From the NCBI RefSeq assembly GCF_014204795.1, contig NZ_JACHMB010000001.1, positions 7,266,501-7,330,500 on the forward strand: a stretch of 64,000 nt of DNA, read 5' to 3'. The translations under genes were made by a program, and so were the position numbers. Shown in pieces: positions 8,360 to 16,716 of this stretch. This DNA is from Nonomuraea jabiensis (GTDB taxonomy: Bacteria; Actinomycetota; Actinomycetes; Streptosporangiales; Streptosporangiaceae). Position 1 is the stretch's first letter. Every line of letters begins with the position of its first letter. The notes beneath the pieces were generated by a model, which saw only the letters and a list, made by a program, of their open reading frames with translations, was not told the origin of the DNA and made no database searches.

Positions 8360-9604
8360 GTGGGACGTTCGTTCGGTTTTCTCTTGTCCTCCACCGCGCT
8401 GTCCAACCTGGCCGACGGCGTGCTGAAGGTCGGGGCGCCGCTGCTGGCCGTGTCGATGACCCGTTCGCCCACCCTGGTGTCGCTGGCGGGCGCGGCAGCG
8501 ACGGTGCCGTGGCTGCTCCTGGCGCTGCACGCCGGGGCCCTCGCCGACCGGCTGGACCGCCGCCGCATCATGGTCGTGGCCAACCTCGCCCGGGCCGCGG
8601 TCCTGTCCCTCGCCGGGCTGGCGGCCCTGCTCGGCCTGCTCGACCTGTGGGTGCTGCTGGCGGCCGTGCTCGTGGCCGGGGTCGCCGAGGTCTTCGCCGA
8701 CGTCTCGGCGCAGTCGATCCTGCCCATGACCGTGCCCGAGGCCCACCTGACCAGGGCGAACGGCCGCGTCTCCACCGCCCAGATGATCGGCAACGATTTC
8801 GTCGGGGCACCGCTGGCGGGCCTGCTCGTCGTGGCCCTCCCCGCCGTCGTCTTCGGCGCCCCGGCCCTCCTGTACGGCGCCGCCGGCCTGCTGTTGCTGG
8901 GCATGCGCGGCACGTACCGCATGGACACCCCCCGCACGCAGGGGCGGCGGCCGCTGCGGCGGGACATCGGTGAGGCGCTGCGGTACCTGTGGTCCCATCG
9001 GGTGCTGCGGAGCCTGGCCGTCACCGCCGGCCTGCTCAACCTCGCCAACGCCGCCTACTTCGCCGTCTTCGTGCTGTGGGCCGTCGGCGACGGGTCGCGG
9101 ATCGGGCTGGAGCCGGGCGAGTACGGCCTGATGACGACCGCGTTCGCCGTCGGGGCGCTCCCGGGGTCCCTGCTGGCGGGGTGGGCCGCGGGGCGCTTCG
9201 GGGAGTTCCGCGCGCTCGTGTCGTGCTGGCTGGCGACCAGCCTCCTGCTCATCGTGCCGGTGGTCGTGCCCTCGCCGTGGACGCTCTACCCGACGGCGGT
9301 GCTGTGGGGCGTGGTGGGCGCGGCGGGCAACGTCCTGGTGATCTCGGCCCGGCAGCGGCTGATCCCGGCCGAATTGCTCGGGAGGGTCAATTCGGCATAC
9401 CGCCTCGTCGGCATGGGTGGGATGCCGCTCGGGGCAGCTCTGGGAGGCGTTGTGGCCGAGTTTGCGGGGCTTGGTGCCGTCCTCGTGGGCGCCACTGGAG
9501 TATGTTTGGGGGGCGTCGGACTGGTGTGGCGCGCGTTGTCTGATCGAATTTCTAGGCCGTTGACCAGCGCACCCGCACTTTCCGACATGTCAGGATCACG
9601 TTAG
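8360..9604 (+). CDS. MFS exporter (EntS/MFS_3-like)
   Basis: A 414-residue transporter with about 12 hydrophobic segments. The N-terminus (LSNLADGVLKVGAPLLAVSMTRSPTLVSLAGAA) and the loop LADRLDRRRIMVVANLARA match MFS_3-type drug and siderophore exporters. It likely exports a toxic or signalling compound by proton antiport. The GTG start has a good ribosome binding site. The divergent ArsR-like gene points to induction by the exported molecule. The substrate cannot be told from sequence. Confidence 0.85.
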   Translation: MGRSFGFLLSSTALSNLADGVLKVGAPLLAVSMTRSPTLVSLAGAAATVPWLLLALHAGALADRLDRRRIMVVANLARAAVLSLAGLAALLGLLDLWVLLAAVLVAGVAEVFADVSAQSILPMTVPEAHLTRANGRVSTAQMIGNDFVGAPLAGLLVVALPAVVFGAPALLYGAAGLLLLGMRGTYRMDTPRTQGRRPLRRDIGEALRYLWSHRVLRSLAVTAGLLNLANAAYFAVFVLWAVGDGSRIGLEPGEYGLMTTAFAVGALPGSLLAGWAAGRFGEFRALVSCWLATSLLLIVPVVVPSPWTLYPTAVLWGVVGAAGNVLVISARQRLIPAELLGRVNSAYRLVGMGGMPLGAALGGVVAEFAGLGAVLVGATGVCLGGVGLVWRALSDRISRPLTSAPALSDMSGSR

Positions 9605-9660
9605 GCACCCTACGGCCTGTGCTGAAGTGACATGATTATCCCCGAGCATGAGGGGATGGT

Positions 9661-10467
9661 ATGCGGGAGATCGGCGGACGGTACCTCCTGAACGAGGAGG
9701 CCGGTCGTGGGGGTATGGGAGTCGTCTGGCGTGCGTTCGATCAGCTCCTCCACCGTACGGTGGCACTGAAGGAGCTGACCTTGGCCGGTGAGGCCGAGAT
9801 GGTGCGCCGCCGGGTGCTGCGTGAGGCCAGGATGGCTGCCGGGCTGACGCACCCTAACATCGTCACGGTCCACGACCTGATCGAAGAGGGCGGCAAGCTC
9901 TGGATCGTGATGGAATACCTGGACGGGCTCTCGTTGCACCAGCTGCTCTCCCAGGTGGGCACCTTACCGGCCCAGTCGGTCGCCGCGATCGGGCAGCACC
10001 TGCTCGCCGCGCTGCGCACCGCCCACCAGGCCGGAGTGCTGCATCGCGACGTGAAGCCCGCCAACGTGATGCTGACCGGTGACCGGGTGGTGCTGACCGA
10101 CTTCGGCATAGCGACCGCCGAGGGCGACATCCGGATGACCAGGTCGCGGCGGTTACGGGGCACGCCGGCGTTCATGGCGCCCGAGCGGCTGCACGGGGGG
10201 CCGGCCAGCAAGGAGGCCGACATGTGGTCCTTCGGCGCCACCCTCTACAGCGCCGTCGAGGGCCAGCCGCCCTACCCGGGCCAGGACGCGGCCACGGTGC
10301 TCGGCATGGCCCGCAGCGGCCCGTACCCACCGCCCCGGCGGGCCGGGGTGATGCGGCCGCTCATCGAGGGCCTGCTCCACCACGACCCGGTACGCCGCTA
10401 CACGCCGGAGCAGACGGCGGGACTGCTGGCCGGCATGCGCGCCAGCTCGTTCCAGGCCGCCATCTGA
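9661..10467 (+). CDS. Ser/Thr protein kinase, catalytic domain only
   Basis: A 268-residue protein that is almost entirely a Hanks-type kinase domain: G-loop GRGGMGVVWRA, Lys37 (VALKELTL), catalytic Asp130 (LHRDVKPANVML), Asp147 of the DFG (LTDFGIAT) and MAPERL. All key residues are present, so it should be active. It has no transmembrane segment, sensor or PASTA domain, unlike most actinobacterial Ser/Thr kinases, so it is cytosolic or relies on partners. ATCCCC/GGGGAT (9638-9657) could fold over the ribosome binding site GAGGGGAT just before the ATG. Confidence 0.93.
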   Translation: MREIGGRYLLNEEAGRGGMGVVWRAFDQLLHRTVALKELTLAGEAEMVRRRVLREARMAAGLTHPNIVTVHDLIEEGGKLWIVMEYLDGLSLHQLLSQVGTLPAQSVAAIGQHLLAALRTAHQAGVLHRDVKPANVMLTGDRVVLTDFGIATAEGDIRMTRSRRLRGTPAFMAPERLHGGPASKEADMWSFGATLYSAVEGQPPYPGQDAATVLGMARSGPYPPPRRAGVMRPLIEGLLHHDPVRRYTPEQTAGLLAGMRASSFQAAI

Positions 10468-10855
10468 TCACCGCCGGGCGCCGGGTCGCTCTCCAGACGG
10501 GCGCCGTACTGCCTCCGCCGTCTCGGGAGCCACCACCTGGGCGCGCTCAGGCCGACCTGCACGACCATCCTCGCCCCGCCCCATGGGCGCCCCCGGCCCG
10601 AAGTGGCGAGAAGACGGCCACGGCCGCACCGAGGGCGGAGGCGATCCTGCCGGAGCCCGGGTTCGGAACAGGAGCACGTGAGCCGCAGCATGCCCGGCGC
10701 GGGCGGAGGCACTCACGGCCGCAGGCCGAACGGGGGAGCACCACGACGGATCGGGCCGCATGCCAGTGGCGGGGAGCGGAATCGTCCATGATCCGGCACC
10801 TCGGATGTGCGCTAAGGTTATGACGTCCCGCCCCGCAGAGGGCGGCTGACACGAT
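10468..10855. other. 388-bp intergenic stretch, no gene seen
   Basis: Between the kinase gene and the tRNA I see no frame with recognisable protein character, no clear ribosome binding site and no strong hairpin. The tRNA promoter must lie in its right end. Confidence 0.5.
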
Positions 10856-10932
<77 letters not shown>

Positions 10933-10950
10933 GGTTCTCGCTGGTCGATG

Positions 10951-10978
10951 AGGGTGTCACTCAATGGGGTGACACCCT
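10951..10978 (+). terminator. Terminator of the tRNA-Pro gene
   Basis: AGGGTGTCAC and GTGACACCCT form a perfect 10-bp stem with an 8-nt loop, followed by TT, 19 nt after the tRNA end. Confidence 0.75.
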
Positions 10979-11002
10979 TTCGCATGGGTGAGTGACCGCC
11001 GG

Positions 11003-11158
11003 GCGAGACGAAGGCGAGCGGCGCGAGCGCTTGGTTTGGGTGTCGCCTCCTTCGCGCACCGAGCGCCACACGGCGGTCCGCGGTGGGATGTCCTTGTCCG
11101 GCTCGCCGACGAGATCGACCTCCTTCCAGGCGAGCGTCCGCAGTTCCGCCGCCGCGCC
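11003..11158 (-). pseudogene. Remnant of a tyrosine recombinase (integrase)
   Basis: One frame reads AAELRTLAWKEVDL, then AVWRSVREGGDTQTKRSRRS. This matches the core of actinobacterial phage and ICE integrases, which typically read RTEELRALTWxxVDL ... WRSVRxGGDTKTxKSRRTL. The catalytic Arg that should lie 3 residues before the ELR is Ala here. The N-terminus, His-x-x-Arg box and Tyr nucleophile are missing. The fragment sits 74 bp downstream of tRNA-Pro(GGG), the type of site used by pSAM2-like elements, so it is best read as the scar of an old integration. Confidence 0.6.
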
Positions 11159-11396
11159 TCCTCCCGCCGGTCGGATTGAGTATGGGGTACTCAGGCGCAC
11201 AGATCGTTGCCCGTTTACCTTCACAGAGCAGGTAACGCAGCGAGTGGCCCGTGGCCACCAACGAGACGTACAGCGCAATCGCCGACGTCACGCGGCTAGA
11301 CCACGCATCCGGGACGAGGACCCCCGATGCACCAGCACCATCCGGTAACACGCCATGCCCTAACCAGGCCATAACCCCCCAACCAGGAGAGTCTGC

Positions 11397-11894
11397 ATGA
11401 CAGGGAGAGAAGGCAGCAGCTCGCTGATACCCATAGTGGTCGCCGTCATCGGCCTGATCACGGCCCTCGTGACCTCACCGCTGTGGGGCGAACCGGTATG
11501 CCGGGCAGTCGGGGTCTGCCAGGACGGCGGTAGCCACTCCGCCTCAGCAGGCAACCCCAAGAGCAGCCACAACTCCTCCAAGCACTCATCCAAGCCGACC
11601 ACCGGCGCGGCGGGGTGGAGCTGCCCTGGTGGACTGTTCTGCGCATGGGATGACGCTCAGGGCGAGGGCAGCATGATCGTTCAAAAGGACGCCACCTGCA
11701 GCATGCATGACATCGGGAGCGCCGGCTTGGGGGACCGGCTGACCTCGTATCAGAACCGGACTGGCAAGGACGTCGCACTGTACAACTGGACGGGTACCGA
11801 ATGGCAGCTACTCGTGAACGTGCCCGACGGTGCGAAGGGCGACATGCCTCAGTCGGCGGACAACATGACTGACGCAGTGAAGATCTGCGCCTGA
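11397..11894 (+). CDS. Secreted protein with peptidase inhibitor family I36 domain
   Basis: A 165-residue protein. The N-terminus has one hydrophobic segment (LIPIVVAVIGLITALVTSPL) acting as signal or anchor, followed by a Ser/His/Lys-rich linker. The C-terminal domain (about residues 75-165) has the I36/SMPI layout: CPGGLFCAWDDAQGEG, then LTSYQNRTGKDVALYNW, ending with a Cys. Streptomyces metalloproteinase inhibitor has the same Cys-rich beta fold, so it may inhibit an extracellular peptidase, but many relatives are uncharacterised. The gene lies alone between two pieces of integrase-like debris, so it may be cargo of a vanished element. Confidence 0.75.
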   Translation: MTGREGSSSLIPIVVAVIGLITALVTSPLWGEPVCRAVGVCQDGGSHSASAGNPKSSHNSSKHSSKPTTGAAGWSCPGGLFCAWDDAQGEGSMIVQKDATCSMHDIGSAGLGDRLTSYQNRTGKDVALYNWTGTEWQLLVNVPDGAKGDMPQSADNMTDAVKICA

Positions 11895-11934
11895 AGGCGA
11901 TTCGCCAGTCGATGCCCGTGATGTAGTAGGCGGG

Positions 11935-11985
11935 CATCGCCGCGTCCTTGGCGATCTTCAGGAAGGCTCGGCGTACGTTGTGGGC
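11935..11985 (-). pseudogene. Possible second integrase fragment
   Basis: The minus strand reads AHNVRRAFLKIAKDAAM. This resembles the helix that precedes the His-x-x-Arg box in actinobacterial tyrosine recombinases (NVRRAFRKIxKAAGL-like), but the WTPRELRHSF that should follow is absent in every frame. On the minus strand it lies upstream of the other remnant, although in an intact integrase this segment would come after it. The two pieces are therefore not a single gene simply decayed in place. The rest of 11895-12049 holds no gene, only a C-rich run and an ACGACA triplet-like repeat before the response regulator stop. Confidence 0.3.
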
Positions 11986-12049
11986 CGGGCTGAATCCCGA
12001 CCCCGCCCCGCCCCGCCCGCCCCGCAACGACAACGACAACGACCAGGTC

Positions 12050-12739
12050 TCAGATGGTGATGAGCCCGCCTTCGTAGGCGGCGATGACGAGCTGGGCTCG
12101 GTCCCGGGCGTGCAGTTTGGCCAGGAGCCGGCCGATGTGGGTTTTGACCGTGCCGACGGTGAGGTGAAGGTGCTCCGCGATCTCGGCGTTGGACATCCCC
12201 CTGCCGACGAGCGTGAGTACCTCGCGCTCGCGTTGAGTGATGTCCTTGAGGTCCCGCACGACCGGGGCGGGGTGAGGGCCGCGCAGGAAGTCGGCGATGA
12301 GCCGGCGGGTCACCGTGGGTGCGAGCAGCGCTTCGCCGGAGGCGACGACCCGGATGGCGGCCAGGAGCTCGCTCGCCGTCGCGCTCTTGACGAGGAATCC
12401 GCTGGCGCCGGCCCTGAGCGAGGCGTACACGTATTCGTCCAGGTCGAACGTGGTGAGGATCAGCACGCGGACGCCGGCGCCGGCCGGGTCGGCGCAGATG
12501 CGCCGGGTCGCCTCGATGCCGTCCATGTCGGGCATGCGCACATCCATGAGGACGACGTCGGGTCGGTGCCGGCGGGCCAGGAGCACGGCTTCGGCGCCGG
12601 TGCCGGTCTCGCCCACGGTGGCCAGCCCCGGTGTGGTGTCGATGAGGACCTTGAGGCTGTCGCGTACCAGGACCTGGTCCTCGGCCAGCAGGACCCGGAC
12701 GGGCGGGGGCGGCTCGTGCGAGGCGGTGTCGGTGGTCAT
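12050..12739 (-). CDS. NarL/LuxR-family response regulator
   Basis: A 229-residue regulator. The receiver domain (residues 14-135) has its phospho-acceptor at Asp66 (PDVVLMDVRMPDMDG) and Lys in FLVKSATASELL. The C-terminal LuxR-type helix-turn-helix is ITQREREVLTLVGRGMSNAEIAEHLHLTVGTVKTHIGRLLAKL. It overlaps the upstream sensor kinase gene by 4 bp (ATGA), so the two are translationally coupled and form one two-component system. The target is unknown; the nearest candidate is the membrane protein gene upstream of the operon on the other strand. Confidence 0.95.
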   Translation of the reverse strand: MTTDTASHEPPPPVRVLLAEDQVLVRDSLKVLIDTTPGLATVGETGTGAEAVLLARRHRPDVVLMDVRMPDMDGIEATRRICADPAGAGVRVLILTTFDLDEYVYASLRAGASGFLVKSATASELLAAIRVVASGEALLAPTVTRRLIADFLRGPHPAPVVRDLKDITQREREVLTLVGRGMSNAEIAEHLHLTVGTVKTHIGRLLAKLHARDRAQLVIAAYEGGLITI

Positions 12740-13935
12740 GTGATGGTGCCGTTCGGGTCGTAGGGCAGGCGAGCCGTCACGTGAAAGCCTCCTTCGGGCC
12801 GGCGCCCCGCGCTGAACGTGCCTCCGTACATCTTGGCTCGTTCGCGCATGCCGATCAGGCCGTGCCCGCCGTGGCCCGCTCGCGGCGGCCGGCCATGGCG
12901 GGGACCGTCATCGATGACCTCGATCACGGCTTCCCGTCCGTCGATCTCCACGGTGACGGAGCAGCGGGTGGGCGCCGCGTGGGTGATGACGTTGGTCAGA
13001 GCCTGCTGCACGATCCGGTACACCGACATCGCGACCGCGGGCGGCAGCACCGCCTCTTCCTGGACGGTCAGATCCACCTCCACCCCGGCCGAGCGGGCAT
13101 GGGCGGCCAGTCCGGGCAGGTCCGCCATGCCGGGAACCGGCAGGTGGGGCTGCTGGGGATCGTCGTCGGAGCGCAGGAGGCCGAGCACTCGGTGGATCTC
13201 GGCGAGCGTGCTCCGGCTGGTCTGCTCGATGACGTCCAGTGCGGCGCGTACCTCGTGCGGGCGGGCGTCGGCGACATGGTTCGCGACGGTGGCCTTGACG
13301 GCGATCACGCTCATGCTGTGGCCGATCACGTCATGCAGTTCCCGGGCGATGCGCCTGCGCTCGTCGGCCACGGCCGCCTCGGCGAGGTGGCGAACGAGGC
13401 GAGCGGTCGTGTCCCGCTTCCAGCGGACGGCCGTCCCGATGGCCCATCCTGCCGTCAACAGCACGCAGATCGCGCCGATCTCGACGGGCCAGTACGGCGG
13501 CAACTCGCTGGGCGCATCCGCGGGTGCGAGGCCGGGGAACACCCGCTCGTAGAAGATCAGGATGGCGGCCACCCCGCCGGCCACGCACCCCGACAGGCCA
13601 ACTGACGACCACCCGATCGAGGCGGTGGAGGCCACCAGGTACAGCACGAGCACGGTCGGCACGAACGACACCCAGATCGCGCCCGCCGCGACGGCGCCGG
13701 CCACCACCGCCACCACTGCAACGGCGCACGCGAGCCCCAGCATGGCCCGCGGCCGGCGGCGCCGGAACGCGACCGGGAAGCTCATGGCCGCCGCCACCGG
13801 CCAAGCCGACCAAGCGGGCCACCATGACGACGGGCCCGGGGGATCGACGATGGCAAAGCCGACGGTCAGCGCCACGACGACCGCCGCCAAGGCGTCGGCA
13901 ACGCCATGCCCACCGAGCCGCCGAGCCCGAACCAT
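12736..13935 (-). CDS. NarL-type sensor histidine kinase (HisKA_3)
   Basis: A 399-residue kinase with several N-terminal membrane helices (residues 12-170, including AVAVVAVVAGAVAAGAIWV and VEIGAICVLLTAGWAIG). The dimerisation domain holds His201 (RRIARELHDVIGHSMSV), and an HATPase domain follows (IEVIDDGPRHG, GHGGHGLIGMRERAKMYGG). No large extracytoplasmic loop is visible, so the stimulus is probably sensed in or near the membrane, as in envelope-stress sensors. It is the first gene of the operon with its response regulator. Confidence 0.93.
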   Translation of the reverse strand: MVRARRLGGHGVADALAAVVVALTVGFAIVDPPGPSSWWPAWSAWPVAAAMSFPVAFRRRRPRAMLGLACAVAVVAVVAGAVAAGAIWVSFVPTVLVLYLVASTASIGWSSVGLSGCVAGGVAAILIFYERVFPGLAPADAPSELPPYWPVEIGAICVLLTAGWAIGTAVRWKRDTTARLVRHLAEAAVADERRRIARELHDVIGHSMSVIAVKATVANHVADARPHEVRAALDVIEQTSRSTLAEIHRVLGLLRSDDDPQQPHLPVPGMADLPGLAAHARSAGVEVDLTVQEEAVLPPAVAMSVYRIVQQALTNVITHAAPTRCSVTVEIDGREAVIEVIDDGPRHGRPPRAGHGGHGLIGMRERAKMYGGTFSAGRRPEGGFHVTARLPYDPNGTIT

Positions 13936-14133
13936 GACCAGAAGTTATCGCCTTTCCCGATCAACCGGCATCCGCCCACGGTCGGACATCCGCATCGGAC
14001 TGGGGTCTTACCACCGGCTCATGGATGCCGGCCAAGATGCCACCCGAGCCAGACGCGGTCCCGCCCCCCAGCCCATCACCATGCTGGTGCACCCGGCATA
14101 CCGGGCTGAGAGCGACAAATCTGGGAGGAACCG

Positions 14134-14937
14134 ATGAATGCCGATCTTCGGCGGCGAATCACACGATGGCGACAGGCCGCCGCGGGCCGGCGCGCCGCCA
14201 ACGCGGCGGCCAACCTGGACCGGCAACCCCCGTTTCCCGGACGATGGGTGAGCGCCGTCTCGCTGATCGGCGGCCCCACCCTGATCATGACCGGGACCGT
14301 CCTGCGCTCCCAGTTCTACTACTTCGTTCCTTACCAACTGGCCGCCTACGCCCAGCACCCCGCCCTCATCAGGGCCGCCTATACCTGCTTCGCCGCCGGG
14401 TTCATCCTGTTGTGGCCGGCGGTCATGACGCTGGCGCAGAGGATCGCCGCCACCAGCCCGCTGTGGGGACTGTGGGGCGGCTGCCTGGTGATCGTCGGCC
14501 TGTTCACCCGGACCTTCCAGTTCGGCACCGACCACCTGGCCTTCTACCTGACCGACAGCCTCGGCCTGCAAACGATGCTCAACGGCATCGACGACTATTA
14601 CCTGGCATGGCGGGATGCGATCTGGCATCCGTTCAGGGCCATGTCGGGACCGGCCTTCTTCGGCTGGGTCGTGCTGGCCATCGGCGCCTACCGCTCCGGC
14701 GCCCTGGGGCTGGGCCGTTCGGTCGCGCTCGGCCTGATGTCGGCGCTCGCGCTCGGGACGCTCAAAGGCACCGAACCGCAGTCCTTCCTCGCCGTGGGCG
14801 GCCTCTGCGTCGCCTTCATTCCCCTGGGCGTCTCCCTGCTGCGCGGCGGCCCTCCGCCGACCAGACGCGCCATGCTCTGGATCGCCGTCCTCGTCCTCGT
14901 GCACGTCCTCATGACGGCCTACGGCCCGAGGGGATGA
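14134..14937 (+). CDS. Multi-pass membrane protein of unknown function
   Basis: A 267-residue protein that I do not recognise. After a basic N-terminus (residues 1-35, rich in Arg/Ala) there are about seven hydrophobic segments, near 42-62, 75-105, 112-128, 165-182, 190-208, 218-235 and 248-264. Aromatic and acidic residues cluster in the central loop (QFGTDHLAFYLTDSLGLQ, GIDDYYLAWRDAIWHPFRAM). A strong GGGAGGA ribosome binding site precedes the ATG. It starts about 200 bp from the start of the two-component operon on the other strand and could be its target; this is inferred from position only. Confidence 0.75.
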   Translation: MNADLRRRITRWRQAAAGRRAANAAANLDRQPPFPGRWVSAVSLIGGPTLIMTGTVLRSQFYYFVPYQLAAYAQHPALIRAAYTCFAAGFILLWPAVMTLAQRIAATSPLWGLWGGCLVIVGLFTRTFQFGTDHLAFYLTDSLGLQTMLNGIDDYYLAWRDAIWHPFRAMSGPAFFGWVVLAIGAYRSGALGLGRSVALGLMSALALGTLKGTEPQSFLAVGGLCVAFIPLGVSLLRGGPPPTRRAMLWIAVLVLVHVLMTAYGPRG

Positions 14938-14967
14938 GGACCCCGAACCGCTGGCCCGGTCCGGCGG

Positions 14968-15819
14968 TCAGAACAGGGTCAGCGGGTCCGCGGGCTCGGG
15001 CTCGGGGAGCGGGGTCAGGGCGGGGAGGCGGGCGCGTACGGCCTCGTGGAAGTCGCGGGCCAGCTTCGGCGCGTCGGCGTTGTCCGGCGTGTGGACGAAG
15101 AACGTGGGGGAGCGGCCCTCCCGCAGCCAGTCCGTGACGACGTCCAGCCACGGCCGCCAGCCCTCGACGGTGCGGGCCTCGGCGTCGCGGCCCAGGTAGC
15201 GGACGATCGGGTGGCCGGTGAGGGCGCGCGTGCGGCGGGGCACGCGGGGCTTCTTGGTCCACGCGTCGCGCTCGGCGTCGCTGGTCGGCGGGCTCTGGAA
15301 GAGCGTCGTGGTGTCGAACGGGACCCACTCGGCGTCGGCGGCCGCCAGGACGCGCTCCAGGAGCCGCTCGGACCGCTCGTCCTCGAAGAAGGCGCGGTGG
15401 CGGACCTCGACGGCGTACCTGTGGGAGCGGGGCAGCCGGTGCAGGAACGCCGAGAGGGTGCCGAGGTCGGCCGGTGAGAAGGAGCCGGGGAGCTGGATCC
15501 AGAGCGCGTGGGCGCGCGGGCCCAGCGGCTCGATGGCGTCCAGGAAGGCGTGGAGGTGCTCGTCGGCGCCGGTCAGGCGGTGCTCGTGGGTGATGGGCTT
15601 GGGGAGCTTGACGACCATGCGGAAGTCGGGCGCCGTCTGGCCGGCCCACGACTCCACCGTGGCGCGCGTGGGGGTCGCGTAGAAGGTCGTGTTGCCTTCC
15701 ACCGCGTCGCACCAGGTCGCGTACGAGCGCAGGCGCTCCCCGGGCGGGAGTTGGCCGGGGAGGAACCGGCCCTGCCAGCGCGCATGAGTCCACATCGCGC
15801 ATCCCACGTGAAGCCGCAT
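14968..15819 (-). CDS. DUF72 (YecE-like) family protein
   Basis: A 283-residue TIM-barrel DUF72 protein: VGCAMWTHARWQGRFLP at the start, WCDAVEGNTTFYATPTRATVESW, FRMVVKLPKPITHEHRL, LWIQLPGSFSPADLGTLSAFL and RYAVEVRHRAFF. The N-E-x-T-F-Y-like motif in which YecE proteins keep a conserved Glu is present as EGNTTFY. The biochemical function of the family is unsettled. ATG 15819 is chosen because the conserved fold starts directly after it. The gene is divergent from a secreted EEP-fold enzyme. A second DUF72 gene lies at 38220. Confidence 0.88.
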   Translation of the reverse strand: MRLHVGCAMWTHARWQGRFLPGQLPPGERLRSYATWCDAVEGNTTFYATPTRATVESWAGQTAPDFRMVVKLPKPITHEHRLTGADEHLHAFLDAIEPLGPRAHALWIQLPGSFSPADLGTLSAFLHRLPRSHRYAVEVRHRAFFEDERSERLLERVLAAADAEWVPFDTTTLFQSPPTSDAERDAWTKKPRVPRRTRALTGHPIVRYLGRDAEARTVEGWRPWLDVVTDWLREGRSPTFFVHTPDNADAPKLARDFHEAVRARLPALTPLPEPEPADPLTLF

Positions 15820-15888
15820 GCTCTCGACGTTATCGGAGATCCGTTGAGACGCTGTCACGGTCATGACGGGCGAAAGGAAGGGCCGACC

Positions 15889-16641
15889 ATGCCTCGTGTC
15901 CGACTGCTTCTCGTGATTGTCCTCGTCGCGGTGAGCGTCCTGGCCGGGCCCGCGGCGGCCGCGCAGGAGTTCCGCGTGCTGCAGCTCAACCTGTGCCACA
16001 GCGGTGTCAACACCTCCTGCTTCAACGGCGCCGCCACGCTCCAGGAGGCGAACGCGGTCATCGCCGCCAAGCAGCCCCACGTCGCTTCCCTCAACGAGAT
16101 CTGCAGGAACGACCTGCCCCAGCTGGCCCCCGCCATGGGCAACGGCTTGTCCGCGTTCGCCCCGGCCCGCCGTCCCGACGGCACGCCCGTGCGCTGCACC
16201 AACGGCGACGAGTACGGCAACGGCCTGATCTTCCGCTCCCCGGCCGCAGGGACCGTCTTCTCCGGCCAGTACGCCACCCAGGACGGCGGCAGCGAGAAGC
16301 GCGTCTACGTGTGCGTCGAGTTCGCGGACCTCGTCGGGTGCGGCACCCACCTGTCGACCACCGGGAACGTCGCCATGGCCCAGTGCAAGGCGGCGATCGC
16401 CCTGCTGCGTGACCGCGCCGTCGCGGGCCGGCAGACATTCCTGGCGGGCGACTTCAACCTCAAGTACGCCCCGCTGATCGGGCCTGACGTCCAGGACTGC
16501 AACGCCGCGCCGTTCTTCAGGAAGGGGGACGGCAGCGTGCAGCACGTCTTCGCGGCCAACCTGGGCTACGTGCGGACGGAGGTGACCCGCATGACCTACA
16601 CCGACCACCCCGCCCTGCTCGTCGTGCTGACGCGACCCTGA
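15889..16641 (+). CDS. Secreted endonuclease/exonuclease/phosphatase-fold protein
   Basis: A 250-residue protein with a classic signal peptide (MPRVRLLLVIVLVAVSVLAG, cleavage likely after AAA near residue 24). The mature part has the DNase I-like EEP motifs in order: RVLQLNLCHSG, VASLNEIC (Glu metal ligand), VGCGTHLS, FLAGDFNLKY and YTDHPALLV (Asp-His). It probably hydrolyses phosphodiesters outside the cell, in DNA, RNA or lipid headgroups. At least seven Cys suggest disulfides. A GAAAGGAAGG ribosome binding site supports the ATG at 15889. It is short for a nuclease, and the substrate is open. Confidence 0.75.
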   Translation: MPRVRLLLVIVLVAVSVLAGPAAAAQEFRVLQLNLCHSGVNTSCFNGAATLQEANAVIAAKQPHVASLNEICRNDLPQLAPAMGNGLSAFAPARRPDGTPVRCTNGDEYGNGLIFRSPAAGTVFSGQYATQDGGSEKRVYVCVEFADLVGCGTHLSTTGNVAMAQCKAAIALLRDRAVAGRQTFLAGDFNLKYAPLIGPDVQDCNAAPFFRKGDGSVQHVFAANLGYVRTEVTRMTYTDHPALLVVLTRP

Positions 16642-16651
16642 GGCGAAGTTG

Positions 16652-16676
16652 TCATACGAGTGATGGCTTCGTATGA
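16652..16676. promoter_or_regulatory. Candidate GntR operator upstream of the dehydratase operon
   Basis: TCATACGA and TCGTATGA form a perfect 8-bp inverted repeat separated by 9 nt, 41 bp before the first dehydratase ATG. Each half is itself nearly palindromic. The FCD-GntR gene at 19108 is the obvious candidate to bind it. Confidence 0.5.
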
Positions 16677-16716
16677 TGACTGACAACATCCTCGCTGCCT
16701 ACCTCTTGGACCGCCG

